DNA of 64,000 bases from Streptomyces cinnabarinus (GCF_027270315.1 NZ_CP114413.1:496001-560000); one strand, 5' to 3'. Positions 25,572 through 34,512 are shown, counted from the stretch's first letter. Notes: generated by a model not told the origin, from the letters alone. A program made the numbers and translations.

Positions 25572-26509
25572 AGCAGCTCCCGGTAGGTGTCGTAGTCCGC
25601 GTCCGGTTCACCGGTGGGCCGGTAGTGGTCGGGGTATCGGGCGCCCTCGGTCCACACCGGTTCCACCCTGAGGCCCATGCGGACCTGGTCGTAGGGGAGG
25701 CCCGCGATCCGGCCGTGCAGGGCGAGACCGGCGCCGTCCAGGGCGATGTGGGCGTAGACGTAGGGGACTTCGATGTCCAGGTTCTTCGCTTTGATGTTGA
25801 CGATGCAGAATGTGGTGACCGTGCCGTTCGGGCCGACCTCGACCTGTTCCGTGGTGGCGACGCCGCAGGTGGGGCAGGCGCCCCGGGGTGGGACGTAGAC
25901 CTTGCGGCAGGACGGGCAGCGTTCGCCGACGTTGCGGCGGCCGGCGAGGGCGTTGAGGTAGGCGGTCTGGGCGCGGCCGGGTGAATAGGTGTAGTCGAGC
26001 CGGGCGTGGGCGACGATGCCGGTGACCGGGTTCTCGAACTCGCCCGGGTGGCCGCCTGGTTGGGCGGCCTCGCCGTCGTACGGCTCGAAGCAGGCGATGT
26101 CGGTGATGGCGCCGGTGCGTTCCCCGGCCCAGCGGACGCGGACGCGCAGGCCGGTGTGGACGGCGTCGGGGCCGGGGGCGGCGAGGGCGTGCAGGAGGGC
26201 GGTGTCGGCGCCGTCGAGGCGGACCAGGACCCAGGCGAAGGGGGTGTCCAGGGGCTGGCCGCGGCGGGGTTCGTGGTTCCAGGCCCAGGTGGTGACGGTG
26301 CCGGTGGGGGCCACCTCGACGAGGTCGCGGATCTCCTCGGCGGTGACCGGGTCGTACTCGACGGGTGGGACGAGGGTGCGGCCGTCGGTGGTACGCACGC
26401 CGAGCAGGACGCGGTCGCGCAGGCCGGTGAGGAAGGCGCTCTGGACGGGGCCGAGGGAGCGGGTGAAGGGGAACTCGACCACCAGGGAGGCTTTGAGGAC
26501 TTCGGGCAT
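25568..26509 (-). CDS. Double DUF35/OB-fold acyl-CoA-associated protein with zinc ribbon
   Basis: 313 residues. Two OB-fold (DUF35_C) units are visible, one in the N-terminal half (EVAPTGTVTTWAWNHEPRRG) and one in the C-terminal half (EVGPNGTVTTFCIVNIKAKN). The second is preceded by a rubredoxin-like zinc ribbon CPSC...CPTC near residue 200. The first unit appears to lack the zinc ribbon. DUF35 proteins partner thiolase-like enzymes and position acyl-CoA substrates. Start ATG 26509 follows AAGGAGAC. The stop overlaps the next gene. Confidence 0.87.
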   Translation of the reverse strand: MPEVLKASLVVEFPFTRSLGPVQSAFLTGLRDRVLLGVRTTDGRTLVPPVEYDPVTAEEIRDLVEVAPTGTVTTWAWNHEPRRGQPLDTPFAWVLVRLDGADTALLHALAAPGPDAVHTGLRVRVRWAGERTGAITDIACFEPYDGEAAQPGGHPGEFENPVTGIVAHARLDYTYSPGRAQTAYLNALAGRRNVGERCPSCRKVYVPPRGACPTCGVATTEQVEVGPNGTVTTFCIVNIKAKNLDIEVPYVYAHIALDGAGLALHGRIAGLPYDQVRMGLRVEPVWTEGARYPDHYRPTGEPDADYDTYRELL

Positions 26510-26520
26510 GCCGGTCTCCT

Positions 26521-27321
26521 TCAGTGGCGCCGGTAGTCGGGCGGGCGCTTCTCGGCGAAGGCGCGGGCGCCTTCCTTGGCGTCGGCGGTGTCGAAGATGG
26601 GCCAGCCGCGCTTGAGTTCGGCCGCGAGGCCCTCGGTCTCGGTGAGCTCGGCGGTCTCGTACACCGACGCCTTGACGGCCTCGACGGCCAGCGGGCCGCA
26701 GGCGTTGATCCGCTCGGCGATCTCCAGGGCCTTGGCGAGGGCGGTGCCGTCGGGCACGACATGGCCGATCAGGCCGATGTCGGCGGCCTCGCGGGCGCTG
26801 TAGGGGCGGCCGGTGAGGAGCATCTCCAGGGCGTGGGTGCGCGGGATCTGGCGTTGCAGCCGGACCGTGGAGCCGCCGATGGGGAACAGTCCGCGCCGGA
26901 CCTCGAAGAGGCCGAAGGTGGCGCTCTGTCCGGCGACGCGGATGTCGGTGCCCTGGAGGATCTCGGTGCCGCCCGCCACGCAGTACCCCTCGACGGCGGC
27001 GATCACCGGTTTGCGGGGGCGGTGATGGCGGAGCATGGCCTTCCAGTGCAGGTCCGGGTCGGCGGTGAGCCGGTCGCGGTACTGCTCGCCCGCCATGCCC
27101 TGGCCCGCCAGGGCCTTGAGGTCCATGCCCGCGCAGAACGCGCCGCCCGCGCCGGTCAGCACGATCGAGCGGACCGAGTCGTCCTCGTCGGCCTCGGTCC
27201 AGCCGTCGTACAGGCCGACGAGCATGGGCAGCGAGAGCGCGTTCTTGGCCTCGGGCCGGTTGAGTGTGAGCACGAGTGTGGCGCCCTCGCGCCGCACGGT
27301 GAGGTGTTCGGTTCCACCCAT
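26521..27321 (-). CDS. Enoyl-CoA hydratase/isomerase (crotonase family), EchA19-like
   Basis: 266 residues. The oxyanion-hole segment GAGGAFCAGMDLKAL and the second hole VEGYCVAGGTEI are present. Of the two catalytic glutamates of classical hydratases, one lies in the FGLFEVRRGLFPIGG region. It hydrates or isomerises an enoyl-CoA in a degradation pathway. First gene of the crotonase-DUF35-thiolase-thiolase operon and divergent from a FadD19-like synthetase; the promoter carries KstR-like and TetR-like operators. Confidence 0.9.
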   Translation of the reverse strand: MGGTEHLTVRREGATLVLTLNRPEAKNALSLPMLVGLYDGWTEADEDDSVRSIVLTGAGGAFCAGMDLKALAGQGMAGEQYRDRLTADPDLHWKAMLRHHRPRKPVIAAVEGYCVAGGTEILQGTDIRVAGQSATFGLFEVRRGLFPIGGSTVRLQRQIPRTHALEMLLTGRPYSAREAADIGLIGHVVPDGTALAKALEIAERINACGPLAVEAVKASVYETAELTETEGLAAELKRGWPIFDTADAKEGARAFAEKRPPDYRRH

Positions 27322-27344
27322 CGCCCGTCTCCCCTCTTGAGAAC

Positions 27345-27358
27345 GAGAACAGGTTGCA
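27345..27358. promoter_or_regulatory. KstR-like operator candidate
   Basis: GAGAACAGGTTGCA matches the mycobacterial KstR consensus TNNAACNNGTTNNA at all positions but the first. It lies 24 bp upstream of the crotonase start. KstR represses sterol catabolism genes, which fits the gene content, but a single site is weak evidence. Confidence 0.4.
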
Positions 27359-27385
27359 GGAGGCGCCCGAGCACTTCAAGGGTTT

Positions 27386-27402
27386 TCTGACAGACAGTCA
27401 GA
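27386..27402. promoter_or_regulatory. 17-bp palindrome TCTGAC-N5-GTCAGA, TetR-type operator
   Basis: A perfect inverted repeat TCTGAC-AGACA-GTCAGA, 65 bp upstream of the crotonase start. A close relative with similar flanks (AAGGG before, ATT after) lies at 47900-47916, upstream of the nitronate monooxygenase/fadD operon. This suggests one repressor controls both. Confidence 0.6.
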
Positions 27403-27472
27403 TTTCTTGTGCGCGGAGTCTTCACAGCCGAGCCGCCCTTTGCTCTGATGACCGGCAACCGAGGGCAGCCAG

Positions 27473-27654
27473 GGCCTGTCGTTTGGATCAGGCCGGCTGT
27501 AAGAAGCGGTGCATGGCAACGGAGCCGAGCGGGGTCTGGTGCGTGCAGCTGCAAGGCGGAGGAGGGCGGCGACGCGGAGCGTCGGCAACCGACGACAACG
27601 CCGCAGATGGGCGTGCCAGACCCCGCGACGCCGGACTGATCCAAACGACAGGCC
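27473..27654. mobile_element. MITE-like element, copy 1 (182 bp)
   Basis: A non-coding element with terminal inverted repeats of at least 19 bp that are perfect (GGCCTGTCGTTTGGATCAG at the left end, its complement at the right) and extend to about 25 bp with one mismatch. It is flanked by CCAG on the left and CTAG on the right, suggesting a 4-bp CTAG target duplication with one change. Its arms match copy 2 at 29277-29420 in opposite orientation, while the interiors differ in length. No transposase is encoded, so it must be mobilised in trans. It lies 17 bp before the acyl-CoA synthetase start, between that gene and the operators. Confidence 0.85.
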
Positions 27655-27671
27655 CTAGGTCAGGAGGAGCG

Positions 27672-29276
27672 GTGGAGTACAACCTTGCCGACCTGTTCGA
27701 GTCGGTCGTGGACGCGGTGCCGGACCGGGAGGCGCTGGTCTATCTCGACCACCCCGGCACGGGCGCGGAGCGCAGGCTGACGTACGCCGAGCTGGACGCG
27801 GCCGCGAACCGGATCGGCCACCATCTGCTGGACAGCGGGATCCGTCCCGGCGAGCACCTCGGGCTGCATCTGTACAACGGCGTCGAGTACCTCCAGACCG
27901 TACTGGGCTGCCTGAAGGCGCGCATCGTGCCGGTGAACGTCAACTACCGCTATGTGGAAGAGGAGTTGGTCTACCTCTACCGGGACGCCGATCTGGCGGC
28001 GGTGGTCTTCGACGCCGAGTTCGCGGACCGGGTGTCGGCGGCGCGGCCACGGGCCGAGCGGCTTCGGCATCTGGTCCGGGTGGGGGCGGACGGGCCGCCC
28101 GGTCTGCCGTTCGCGCAGGCCGAGGCGGCCGGTTCGCCGGAGCGGGGGTTCCCGGCGCGCTCGGGCGACGACCAGTTCATCATCTACACCGGCGGCACGA
28201 CCGGGATGCCCAAGGGCGTCATGTGGCGCCAGGAGGACCTGTTCTTCGCGGGGCTCGGGGGCGGGGCGCCGACCGGTGAGCCGGTGAAGCAGCCCGAGGA
28301 GCTGGCCGAGCGGGTCGCCGCGGGCGGGTCCGGGATCACCTTCTTCCCCGCTCCCCCGCTGATGCACGGCACCTCCACCCTCACCGCGTTCATCGGCTTC
28401 AACTTCGGCCAACGCGTCGTGCTGCACCGCAAGTTCGTGCCCGAGGAAGTGCTGCACACGATCGAGAGGGAGAAGGTCTCCAGCATCTCCCTGGTCGGCG
28501 ACGCGATGCTGCGGCCGCTCATCGACGCCCTCGGCGGGCCCATGAAGGGCACGGACTGCTCGTCGGTGTTCTCCGTGTCGTCGTCCGGGGCGATCATGTC
28601 GGAGACCGTGCGGCGGCAGTTCCTGGAACTCATGCCGCACGTGATGCTGCTCAACAACTTCGGCTCCTCCGAGTCCGGCTTCAACGGCACGGCCACCGAT
28701 GACTCCGGGCCCCGGAGCGGGTTCCGGATCCGGGTCAACTCCCGTACCCAGGTGGTCGATCCGACCACCCGTGAGCCGGTCGGGGTCGGCGAGGTCGGCC
28801 GGGTCGCGCAGTGCGGGCACGTGCCGCTCGGCTACTACAACGACCCGGCCAAGACCGCCGAGACCTTCTTTGAGAAGGACGGACAGCGTTGGGTGCTGCT
28901 CGGCGACATGGCGACCGTCGACGAACAGGGCGTGGTGACCGTCCTCGGCCGCGGTTCGCAGTGCATCAACACCGGCGGCGAGAAGGTGTACCCGGAGGAG
29001 GTCGAGCAGGCCCTGAAGTCCCACCCCGATGTGTACGACGCGCTGGTCGCCGGTGTGCCGGACGTGAAGTGGGGCCACCATGTGGCGGCCGTGGTGCAGC
29101 TCCGCGAGGGCGCGGCCCCGCCTTCCCTGGACGACATCCAGGCGCACTGCCGTACGCACCTGGCGGGGTACAAGATCCCCCGCCAGCTGATACTCACCGA
29201 AACCGTCCGCCGCTCGCCGAGCGGCAAGGCCGACTACCGGTGGGCCCGGGAGGTGGCCGCGGCCGCGGACGCCTAG
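27672..29276 (+). CDS. Acyl-CoA synthetase, FadD19-like
   Basis: 534 residues. AMP-binding motif IYTGGTTGMPKGVMW, the adenylate-forming core NNFGSSESGFNGT, GYYNDPAKTAETF and the C-terminal lysine region RSPSGKADYRW are present. It activates a carboxylic acid as its AMP ester and then CoA thioester. The gene order with the divergent crotonase/DUF35/thiolase operon recalls M. tuberculosis fadD19-echA19 and Rv3521-ltp4-ltp3, where FadD19 activates sterol C24 side chains. The GTG at 27672 follows AGGAGG (27662-27667). The stop TAG (29274-29276) is part of the CTAG at the edge of MITE copy 2, and MITE copy 1 ends just upstream, so the native promoter may be displaced. Confidence 0.9.
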   Translation: MEYNLADLFESVVDAVPDREALVYLDHPGTGAERRLTYAELDAAANRIGHHLLDSGIRPGEHLGLHLYNGVEYLQTVLGCLKARIVPVNVNYRYVEEELVYLYRDADLAAVVFDAEFADRVSAARPRAERLRHLVRVGADGPPGLPFAQAEAAGSPERGFPARSGDDQFIIYTGGTTGMPKGVMWRQEDLFFAGLGGGAPTGEPVKQPEELAERVAAGGSGITFFPAPPLMHGTSTLTAFIGFNFGQRVVLHRKFVPEEVLHTIEREKVSSISLVGDAMLRPLIDALGGPMKGTDCSSVFSVSSSGAIMSETVRRQFLELMPHVMLLNNFGSSESGFNGTATDDSGPRSGFRIRVNSRTQVVDPTTREPVGVGEVGRVAQCGHVPLGYYNDPAKTAETFFEKDGQRWVLLGDMATVDEQGVVTVLGRGSQCINTGGEKVYPEEVEQALKSHPDVYDALVAGVPDVKWGHHVAAVVQLREGAAPPSLDDIQAHCRTHLAGYKIPRQLILTETVRRSPSGKADYRWAREVAAAADA

Positions 29277-29420
29277 GGCCTGACGTTTGGATCAGTCCGG
29301 CGTCGCGGGGTCTGGCCCGCCCCTCTGCCTCGTTGTCGCTGCACGCTCCCCCATCGCCCCCGCTCGACTCGGGCCGGGCAGCACCGCTTCTTGCAGCCGG
29401 CCTGATCCAAACGACAGGCC
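29277..29420. mobile_element. MITE-like element, copy 2 (144 bp), inverted relative to copy 1
   Basis: It is bounded by intact CTAG on both sides (29273-29276 and 29421-29424). Left terminal repeat GGCCTGACGTTTGGATCAG differs from copy 1 by one base; the right end is identical to that of copy 1. Its left arm (about 40 bp, through GCGTCGCGGGGTCTGG) is the reverse complement of the right arm of copy 1, and its right arm of the left arm of copy 1. The interior is about 38 bp shorter. The left target CTAG contains the stop codon of the acyl-CoA synthetase. Confidence 0.85.
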
Positions 29421-29497
29421 CTAGCTCTCGACGGGCCGCGTCGTGCCGAAGCTGGGATTCTGGAGATTGAACAGTCACCAGAACCTGGCGGACGACG

Positions 29498-32155
29498 GTG
29501 GTGGTCGGTGTGGTCGCGATCGAACCGGGTGGGCCCGGCGTGGCGGCCTCGGAGGTCGATCCGCTGGGCGCCCCGTACCTGCCGGGACGGTTCACGGTCC
29601 CGGCCAGGCCCCCCACCTTTCTGCGCCGAAAACGGCTGCACGACCACCTCGACCTCGGCCTGACGACCCCGCTGACCATGGTGAACGGGGCCGCGGGGGC
29701 GGGCAAGACCCTGCTGGTCGCCGACTGGGCCGACGGCCTCGACGGGCCCGTCGCCTGGCTCACGGCCGACTCCGAGCTGACGCCCGGGCTGTTCTGGGCC
29801 TATCTGCTGCAGGCTCTGCGGGGCCAGGGGGTGCTCACACCCGCCGAGGTCGGCTCCCCGGCGGACGCGCAGCAGGTGGACGACAAGCTGCTGGCCCGGC
29901 TGGCGGTCGGCCTCGCCGCCCGTGAGCGGCCCGTGGTGGTCGTCCTGGACGAGTACCACCGGGTGACCGACCCCGCCATCAGCGAGCAGGTGGAGTTCGT
30001 CCTCCAGCACGCCGGGCCCGGACTGCGCCTGGTCCTGGTCACCCGCACCGAGCCCCTGCTGCCGCTGCACCGCTACCGCGCGGCCGGCACCCTCACGGAG
30101 GTCCGCAACGCCGAGCTGGCCTTCACCCCGAAGGAGACGATGGGCCTGCTCGCCCTGCACGGTCTGGAGCTGTCCCTGGACGCCTCCCGGGCACTGGTGG
30201 AGCGGACCGAGGGCTGGGCCGCGGGCCTGAGGCTGTGCGCCCTGGCCGCGCAGGACGCCGACGACGCCGAGATCTACCTCAAGGAGTTCGAGGCCGGACA
30301 GAGCACGGTCGCCGACTATCTGCTGGGCGAGGTGCTCACGAGGCAGTCCTCCGAGACCCAGGACCTGCTGCTGCGGGTCAGCGTCCTGGACCGGTTCTCC
30401 CCGGGCCTGGCGAACACGCTCACCGGCCGGCGCGACGCCGAGCCGATCCTGGAGGGGCTGCGCCGCCGCAACGCCTTCGTGGAGTCGCTCGGGCACTCCC
30501 GGTACCGGCTGCACCCCCTGCTCCGGGAGATCCTCCGGTCCCATCTGGAGGTGACCCGGCCGGGACTGCGCCCCCGGCTGCACCGCCGGGCGGCTCACTG
30601 GCTGCACCGCTGCGGGTACCTCCCGGAGGCTCTCGGGCACGGCGCCGCGGCGGGCGACTGGGAGTTCACCGCAGCCGCCGTGGTCGACGACCTGGCCATC
30701 GGGCAGCTCTTCACCGGACTGCGCGCCGAAGCGCTGGCCGGGCTGTTCTCCCGGATGCCCGCCGAGACCACCGGCCCCGCCGCCGAGCTGATCCGCGCGG
30801 CCCGCGCGCTCAACCGCCACGACGTCGGCCGCGGACTGGCCCATCTGCACCACGCCGAGCAGACCCTGGCCACCGAGGCGTCCGATCCCACGGCGGCCCA
30901 GCTCAGCTGTGCGCTCCTGGAGGCCCACGCCGCCCGGCTGACCGGCGCCCCGGGACGGGCGGAGAAGGCGGCCCGGTCGGCCCGGCAGCTCCAGGACGAC
31001 GTGCCCGCCGGGCTGCTGGAGCGGCATCCCGAGCTGAACGCCCTGCTGCTGACCGATCTGGGCACGGTCCTGCTGTGGGCCGGGCGGTTCCAGGAGGCGC
31101 GCGACGCCCTCGGCACTGTGGTCGCCTCCCCCGCCGGCGCCGCGACGGCGCTGCCCCGCCAGGAGAGCCTCAGCCATCTCGCGCTGATGGACTACCTCGA
31201 CGGCTGGCTGGACCGGGCCGAGCACAAGGCGCTGGCCGCGCTCACCGAGACCGAGCGGTACGGGCTGCCGCCGTCCTCGGGGTCGGGCGTGGGCCATCTG
31301 GTCCGGGCGGCCGTGGCCGTGGAGCGCGACGAACTCGACGAGGCCCAGCGCCTGCTCGACGAGGCGGCCCCGTTCGGTCCCGCGGGCCACGAGGACCCGG
31401 TGACCGCGGGGGCCCGGGCGCTCACCACGGCCCGGCTGCGGCTGGCCCAGGGGGACACCGCCGCCGCGCTCGCCGCGACCGGGGCCACCATCACCGCCGA
31501 CGTGGTCTCCCCCTGGGAGCGGGGCCGGGCCGCCGCCCTCACCTGCGCCGCACACCTGGCCGAGGGCCGCCCCGAGGCCGCGGCCCGGGCCCTGCTCGCG
31601 GCCCCCGACGACCAGGCCGCCTGCGTGGTGCAGGCGGCGCGGGCCCTGCTCGCCGTGGGCCACCCGGACGCGGCCCTCGAACTACTCGAATCCGTACCGC
31701 CCGACGGCGAGGCCGGTCCCGCCGTCACCGTGCCCGCCCTGCTGGTGCGCGCGCAGGCGCACAGCCAGGCCGGGGACCCGGCGGCCGCCCGGCGGATCCT
31801 CAACCGGGCGCTCCTGGAGGCCCGCCGGGAACGGCTGCGCAGGCCCTTCCTGGAGGCCGGACCCTGGGTCCTGCGGATGCTGGGCACCGGGGCCCGGGAG
31901 CCGCTCGCCGAGGACTGGCTGCTGCGGAACTCCGGGCAGGGCGCTACGGGGCCGCTCGTGGTGGAGGAGCTGAGCGCCCGGGAGCGCGATGTGCTGATGC
32001 GGCTCGCGCAGCTGATGTCCACCGAGGAGATCGCGGCCGATCTCTATGTCTCCGTGAACACGGTGAAGACCCATCTCAAGGGTGTCTTCCGCAAGCTGGG
32101 TGTGAACCGGCGCACCGACGCGGTACGGCGGGCGCGGGAGCTGGGCCTGCTGTGA
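29498..32155 (+). CDS. MalT/LAL-type LuxR transcriptional regulator
   Basis: 885 residues. The N-terminal AAA-like NTPase has Walker A NGAAGAGKTLL near residue 70 and a Walker B-like VVVVLDEYHRV. A long helical TPR-like sensor region fills the middle, and a C-terminal GerE/LuxR helix-turn-helix (LSARERDVLMRLAQLMSTEE, then VSVNTVKTHLKGVFRKLGV) closes the protein. This is the signal-transduction ATPase-with-numerous-domains (STAND) layout of MalT. Start is uncertain: GTG 29498 has no clear ribosome site, and several in-frame GTGs follow. It sits directly after MITE copy 2. Its targets may include the adjacent acyl-CoA or MFS genes, but nothing in the sequence proves this. Confidence 0.9.
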   Translation: MVVGVVAIEPGGPGVAASEVDPLGAPYLPGRFTVPARPPTFLRRKRLHDHLDLGLTTPLTMVNGAAGAGKTLLVADWADGLDGPVAWLTADSELTPGLFWAYLLQALRGQGVLTPAEVGSPADAQQVDDKLLARLAVGLAARERPVVVVLDEYHRVTDPAISEQVEFVLQHAGPGLRLVLVTRTEPLLPLHRYRAAGTLTEVRNAELAFTPKETMGLLALHGLELSLDASRALVERTEGWAAGLRLCALAAQDADDAEIYLKEFEAGQSTVADYLLGEVLTRQSSETQDLLLRVSVLDRFSPGLANTLTGRRDAEPILEGLRRRNAFVESLGHSRYRLHPLLREILRSHLEVTRPGLRPRLHRRAAHWLHRCGYLPEALGHGAAAGDWEFTAAAVVDDLAIGQLFTGLRAEALAGLFSRMPAETTGPAAELIRAARALNRHDVGRGLAHLHHAEQTLATEASDPTAAQLSCALLEAHAARLTGAPGRAEKAARSARQLQDDVPAGLLERHPELNALLLTDLGTVLLWAGRFQEARDALGTVVASPAGAATALPRQESLSHLALMDYLDGWLDRAEHKALAALTETERYGLPPSSGSGVGHLVRAAVAVERDELDEAQRLLDEAAPFGPAGHEDPVTAGARALTTARLRLAQGDTAAALAATGATITADVVSPWERGRAAALTCAAHLAEGRPEAAARALLAAPDDQAACVVQAARALLAVGHPDAALELLESVPPDGEAGPAVTVPALLVRAQAHSQAGDPAAARRILNRALLEARRERLRRPFLEAGPWVLRMLGTGAREPLAEDWLLRNSGQGATGPLVVEELSARERDVLMRLAQLMSTEEIAADLYVSVNTVKTHLKGVFRKLGVNRRTDAVRRARELGLL

Positions 32156-32182
32156 AGCGGGGCCGTGGCGGGCGGCGGAGCC

Positions 32183-32199
32183 TCCCCCGCGGTGGGTGA
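32183..32199. promoter_or_regulatory. Dyad TCCCCC-N5-GGGTGA upstream of MFS gene
   Basis: One mismatch from the dyad TCACCC-N5-GGGTGA found at 36344, 37095 and (one mismatch) 34496. It lies 107 bp before the MFS start, similar to the 102 bp seen at two of the other genes. Confidence 0.45.
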
Positions 32200-32305
32200 G
32201 GCGCCCGGCGGCCGCGCGGGGTGACATGGGCGGTGGCGACCGTACGCACGAGGCCGCCGCCCGGCGGCCCTCACGAGCGCCCCGGGCCGATCCGGTGAGG
32301 TGAAC

Positions 32306-33934
32306 GTGGCGCACTGGCGGGCTCTGATCGTGCTCGGGGCGGCCCAGTTCCTGATGGTGCTGGACACCTCCGTGATGAACGTGTCGATCAGCCAGCTGGT
32401 CGAGGACTTCGACACCGAGGTCACCGCCATCCAGGCCGTCATCACGTTGTATGCGCTGATGATGGCCGCGTTCATGGCCGTCGGCGCCAAGCTCGGCGAC
32501 ATCCTGGGCCGCCGCCGGCTCTTCCTGATCGGTCTGGTCGTCTACGCCACCGGATCGGCGCTGACCTCGGTGGCACCGACGGTGTGGGTGCTGGCGATCG
32601 GCTGGTCGGTCATCGAGGGGCTCGGCGCGGCGCTGGTGCTGCCGGCCATGGCCGCGCTGGTCGCGGAGTCCTACCGGGGCCGCGACCGGGCCGTGGCCTA
32701 CGGCGTCATCGGCGGACTCGCCGGTGCGGGCATCGCGGTCGGGCCGCTGCTCGGCGGCTGGGTGACGACGTATCTCACCTGGCGGCTGGTGTTCGCCGGC
32801 GAGGTCGTGGTCGTGGTGGCGATGCTGATGGCCAACCGGGCGATCAAGGAGGTTCCGCGGACGGGTCCCCGACCCCGGTTGGACGGCGTCGGAGCCACGC
32901 TGTCCGCGACCGGTCTCGGCCTCGGGGTCCTCGGTGTGCTCCAGAGCGGGACCTGGGGCTGGGTCCAGCCGCGGAACCCGCCGTTCACGGTGTTCGGCTT
33001 CGCCCCGACCCTGTTCGTGATCGCCGCCTCGGCACTCGTGCTGTACGCCTTCGTCTCCTGGGAGCGCCGCCGGGTCGCCAGGCGCACGGATCCGCTGGTG
33101 CATCTGTCCCTGCTGGAGCGACCGGCCCTGCGCGCCGGGCTGCTGACGATGATCAGCCAGAACCTCATCCTCCTGGGCCTGTTCTTCGCCATCCCGCTCT
33201 ACCTTCAGGTCGTCCAGGGCTTCGACGCGTTCCAGACCGGACTACGGCTGCTGCCGGTCTCGGTCACCATGCTCGTCGCCTCCCTGGGTGCCTCCCGGTT
33301 CGCGCGCAATGTGCCGCCGCGCAGGCTGGTCAGGGTCTCCCTGGTGACCCTGGCCGGGGCCGTCGTGTGGCTGCTGGCCACCATCGACCCGGAGATCGAC
33401 GACGCCCAGTTCGCCGGGGCCATGGCGCTGCTGGGCCTCGGTATGGGCCTGCTCGTCTCGCAACTGGGCAATGTCGTGCAGTCCAGCGCCACCGAGGAGG
33501 AGCGCAGCGAGGTCGGCGGGCTTCAGTACACCGCCCAGAACCTGGGCTCGGCCCTCGGCACCGCGCTGATCGGCTCCCTGCTCATCGGCGCGCTCGCCCA
33601 GGCCCTCACCACGCATGTCGAGGACGATCCACGGCTGTCGCAGGAGGCCCGGGAGAAGACGAGCGTCGCCCTGGAGGCAGGGATCTCCTTCGTCCCCACC
33701 GACCAGGTGCGCTCGGCCGCCGAGCAGGCCGGGCTGCCGCCCGCCGAGGTGGACGCCCTCGTGGAGGACTACGCCTCGGCCCAGCTGAAGGGCCTCAAGG
33801 CGGCCATCCTGGCGGCCGGCGGCGTCACCCTGGCGACTTTCCTGGTCACCACCCGGCTGCCCGCGCGCACCGGCACCGGGACGCCCACCGGCCCCCGCGG
33901 CCCCGGTGACGGCGATCCCGGGACGGTGCCGTGA
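32306..33934 (+). CDS. MFS drug/multidrug exporter, EmrB/QacA (DHA2, 14-helix) type
   Basis: 542 residues with about 14 membrane helices. The DHA2 motif FLMVLDTSVMNVSISQLVED is at the N terminus and motif A reads GAKLGDILGRRRLF; motif C-like GGLAGAGIAVGPLLGGW follows. It exports hydrophobic drugs or natural products by proton antiport. The GTG at 32306 is chosen because GAGG ends six bases before; the frame also allows GTG 32300. It overlaps the next gene by GTGA. Confidence 0.9.
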   Translation: MAHWRALIVLGAAQFLMVLDTSVMNVSISQLVEDFDTEVTAIQAVITLYALMMAAFMAVGAKLGDILGRRRLFLIGLVVYATGSALTSVAPTVWVLAIGWSVIEGLGAALVLPAMAALVAESYRGRDRAVAYGVIGGLAGAGIAVGPLLGGWVTTYLTWRLVFAGEVVVVVAMLMANRAIKEVPRTGPRPRLDGVGATLSATGLGLGVLGVLQSGTWGWVQPRNPPFTVFGFAPTLFVIAASALVLYAFVSWERRRVARRTDPLVHLSLLERPALRAGLLTMISQNLILLGLFFAIPLYLQVVQGFDAFQTGLRLLPVSVTMLVASLGASRFARNVPPRRLVRVSLVTLAGAVVWLLATIDPEIDDAQFAGAMALLGLGMGLLVSQLGNVVQSSATEEERSEVGGLQYTAQNLGSALGTALIGSLLIGALAQALTTHVEDDPRLSQEAREKTSVALEAGISFVPTDQVRSAAEQAGLPPAEVDALVEDYASAQLKGLKAAILAAGGVTLATFLVTTRLPARTGTGTPTGPRGPGDGDPGTVP

Positions 33935-34452
33935 GGACCCCTGAGGCCAAGGCGGCCCGTGCCGCGCGCCGCGCCGAGCGGCGGGCCCACGCCGACTTCA
34001 CCGGGGGTGTCTACGGATCTCTGCTCGCCGCCTCCGTGGTGCTCGGCGCCGGTTCGCTCGGCAACTTTCCCCGGGTGGAGCTGGTCGTGCTGCTGTTGCT
34101 GACCGGCATCGTGTTCTGGCTCGCGCATGTGCACGCCAAGCTGTTCGGTGAGCGGCTGGCGCGCCACGCCCTGGACCGGCGGACGGTGCTGCTGGTGTGC
34201 CGTGAGGAGTGGCCGATCCTGCGGGCCGCCCTGCCTCCGGCGCTCGCCATCGCCATCAGCCCGCTGCTGGGCCTGGATGTGCAGGGCGCCGTCTGGCTGG
34301 CGCTGTGTGTCGCCGTGGTGGGGCAGGTGAGCTGGTCGGTGCGGGCGGCGCAGCGGGTGGGCGCGTCCTGGCGACTGGTGGTCATCAGCGCCTCGGTGAA
34401 TCTGCTCCTCGGTCTGCTGATCGTCGGCGTCAAGCTGTTCGTGAAGCACTGA
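33931..34452 (+). CDS. Small integral membrane protein coupled to MFS exporter
   Basis: 173 residues. A basic N terminus (KAARAARRAERRAHADF) precedes four predicted helices: GVYGSLLAASVVLGAG, ELVVLLLLTGIVFWLAHVH, LPPALAIAISPLLGL and AVWLALCVAVVGQVSWSV, with a possible fifth at LVVISASVNLLLGLLIVGV. The start GTG overlaps the MFS stop (GTGA), so it is translationally coupled. No family is recognised with certainty. It may assist or regulate the exporter. Confidence 0.8.
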   Translation: MRTPEAKAARAARRAERRAHADFTGGVYGSLLAASVVLGAGSLGNFPRVELVVLLLLTGIVFWLAHVHAKLFGERLARHALDRRTVLLVCREEWPILRAALPPALAIAISPLLGLDVQGAVWLALCVAVVGQVSWSVRAAQRVGASWRLVVISASVNLLLGLLIVGVKLFVKH

Positions 34453-34495
34453 CGTCCGGCGCCCGGCCCCCACCTCCATCTTCTTCGTCGCACAT

Positions 34496-34512
34496 TCACC
34501 TGTGCCGGGTGA
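34496..34512. promoter_or_regulatory. Dyad TCACCT-N5-GGGTGA upstream of 65-residue protein
   Basis: One mismatch from the perfect dyads at 36344 and 37095, located 102 bp before the ATG at 34614. Part of the four-site set in this region. Confidence 0.5.

Noticed and set aside
27473..27654. Coding part of the upstream-extended acyl-CoA synthetase frame (from 27354)
   Set aside because: The frame runs through a MITE; the GTG at 27672 with AGGAGG is the natural start.
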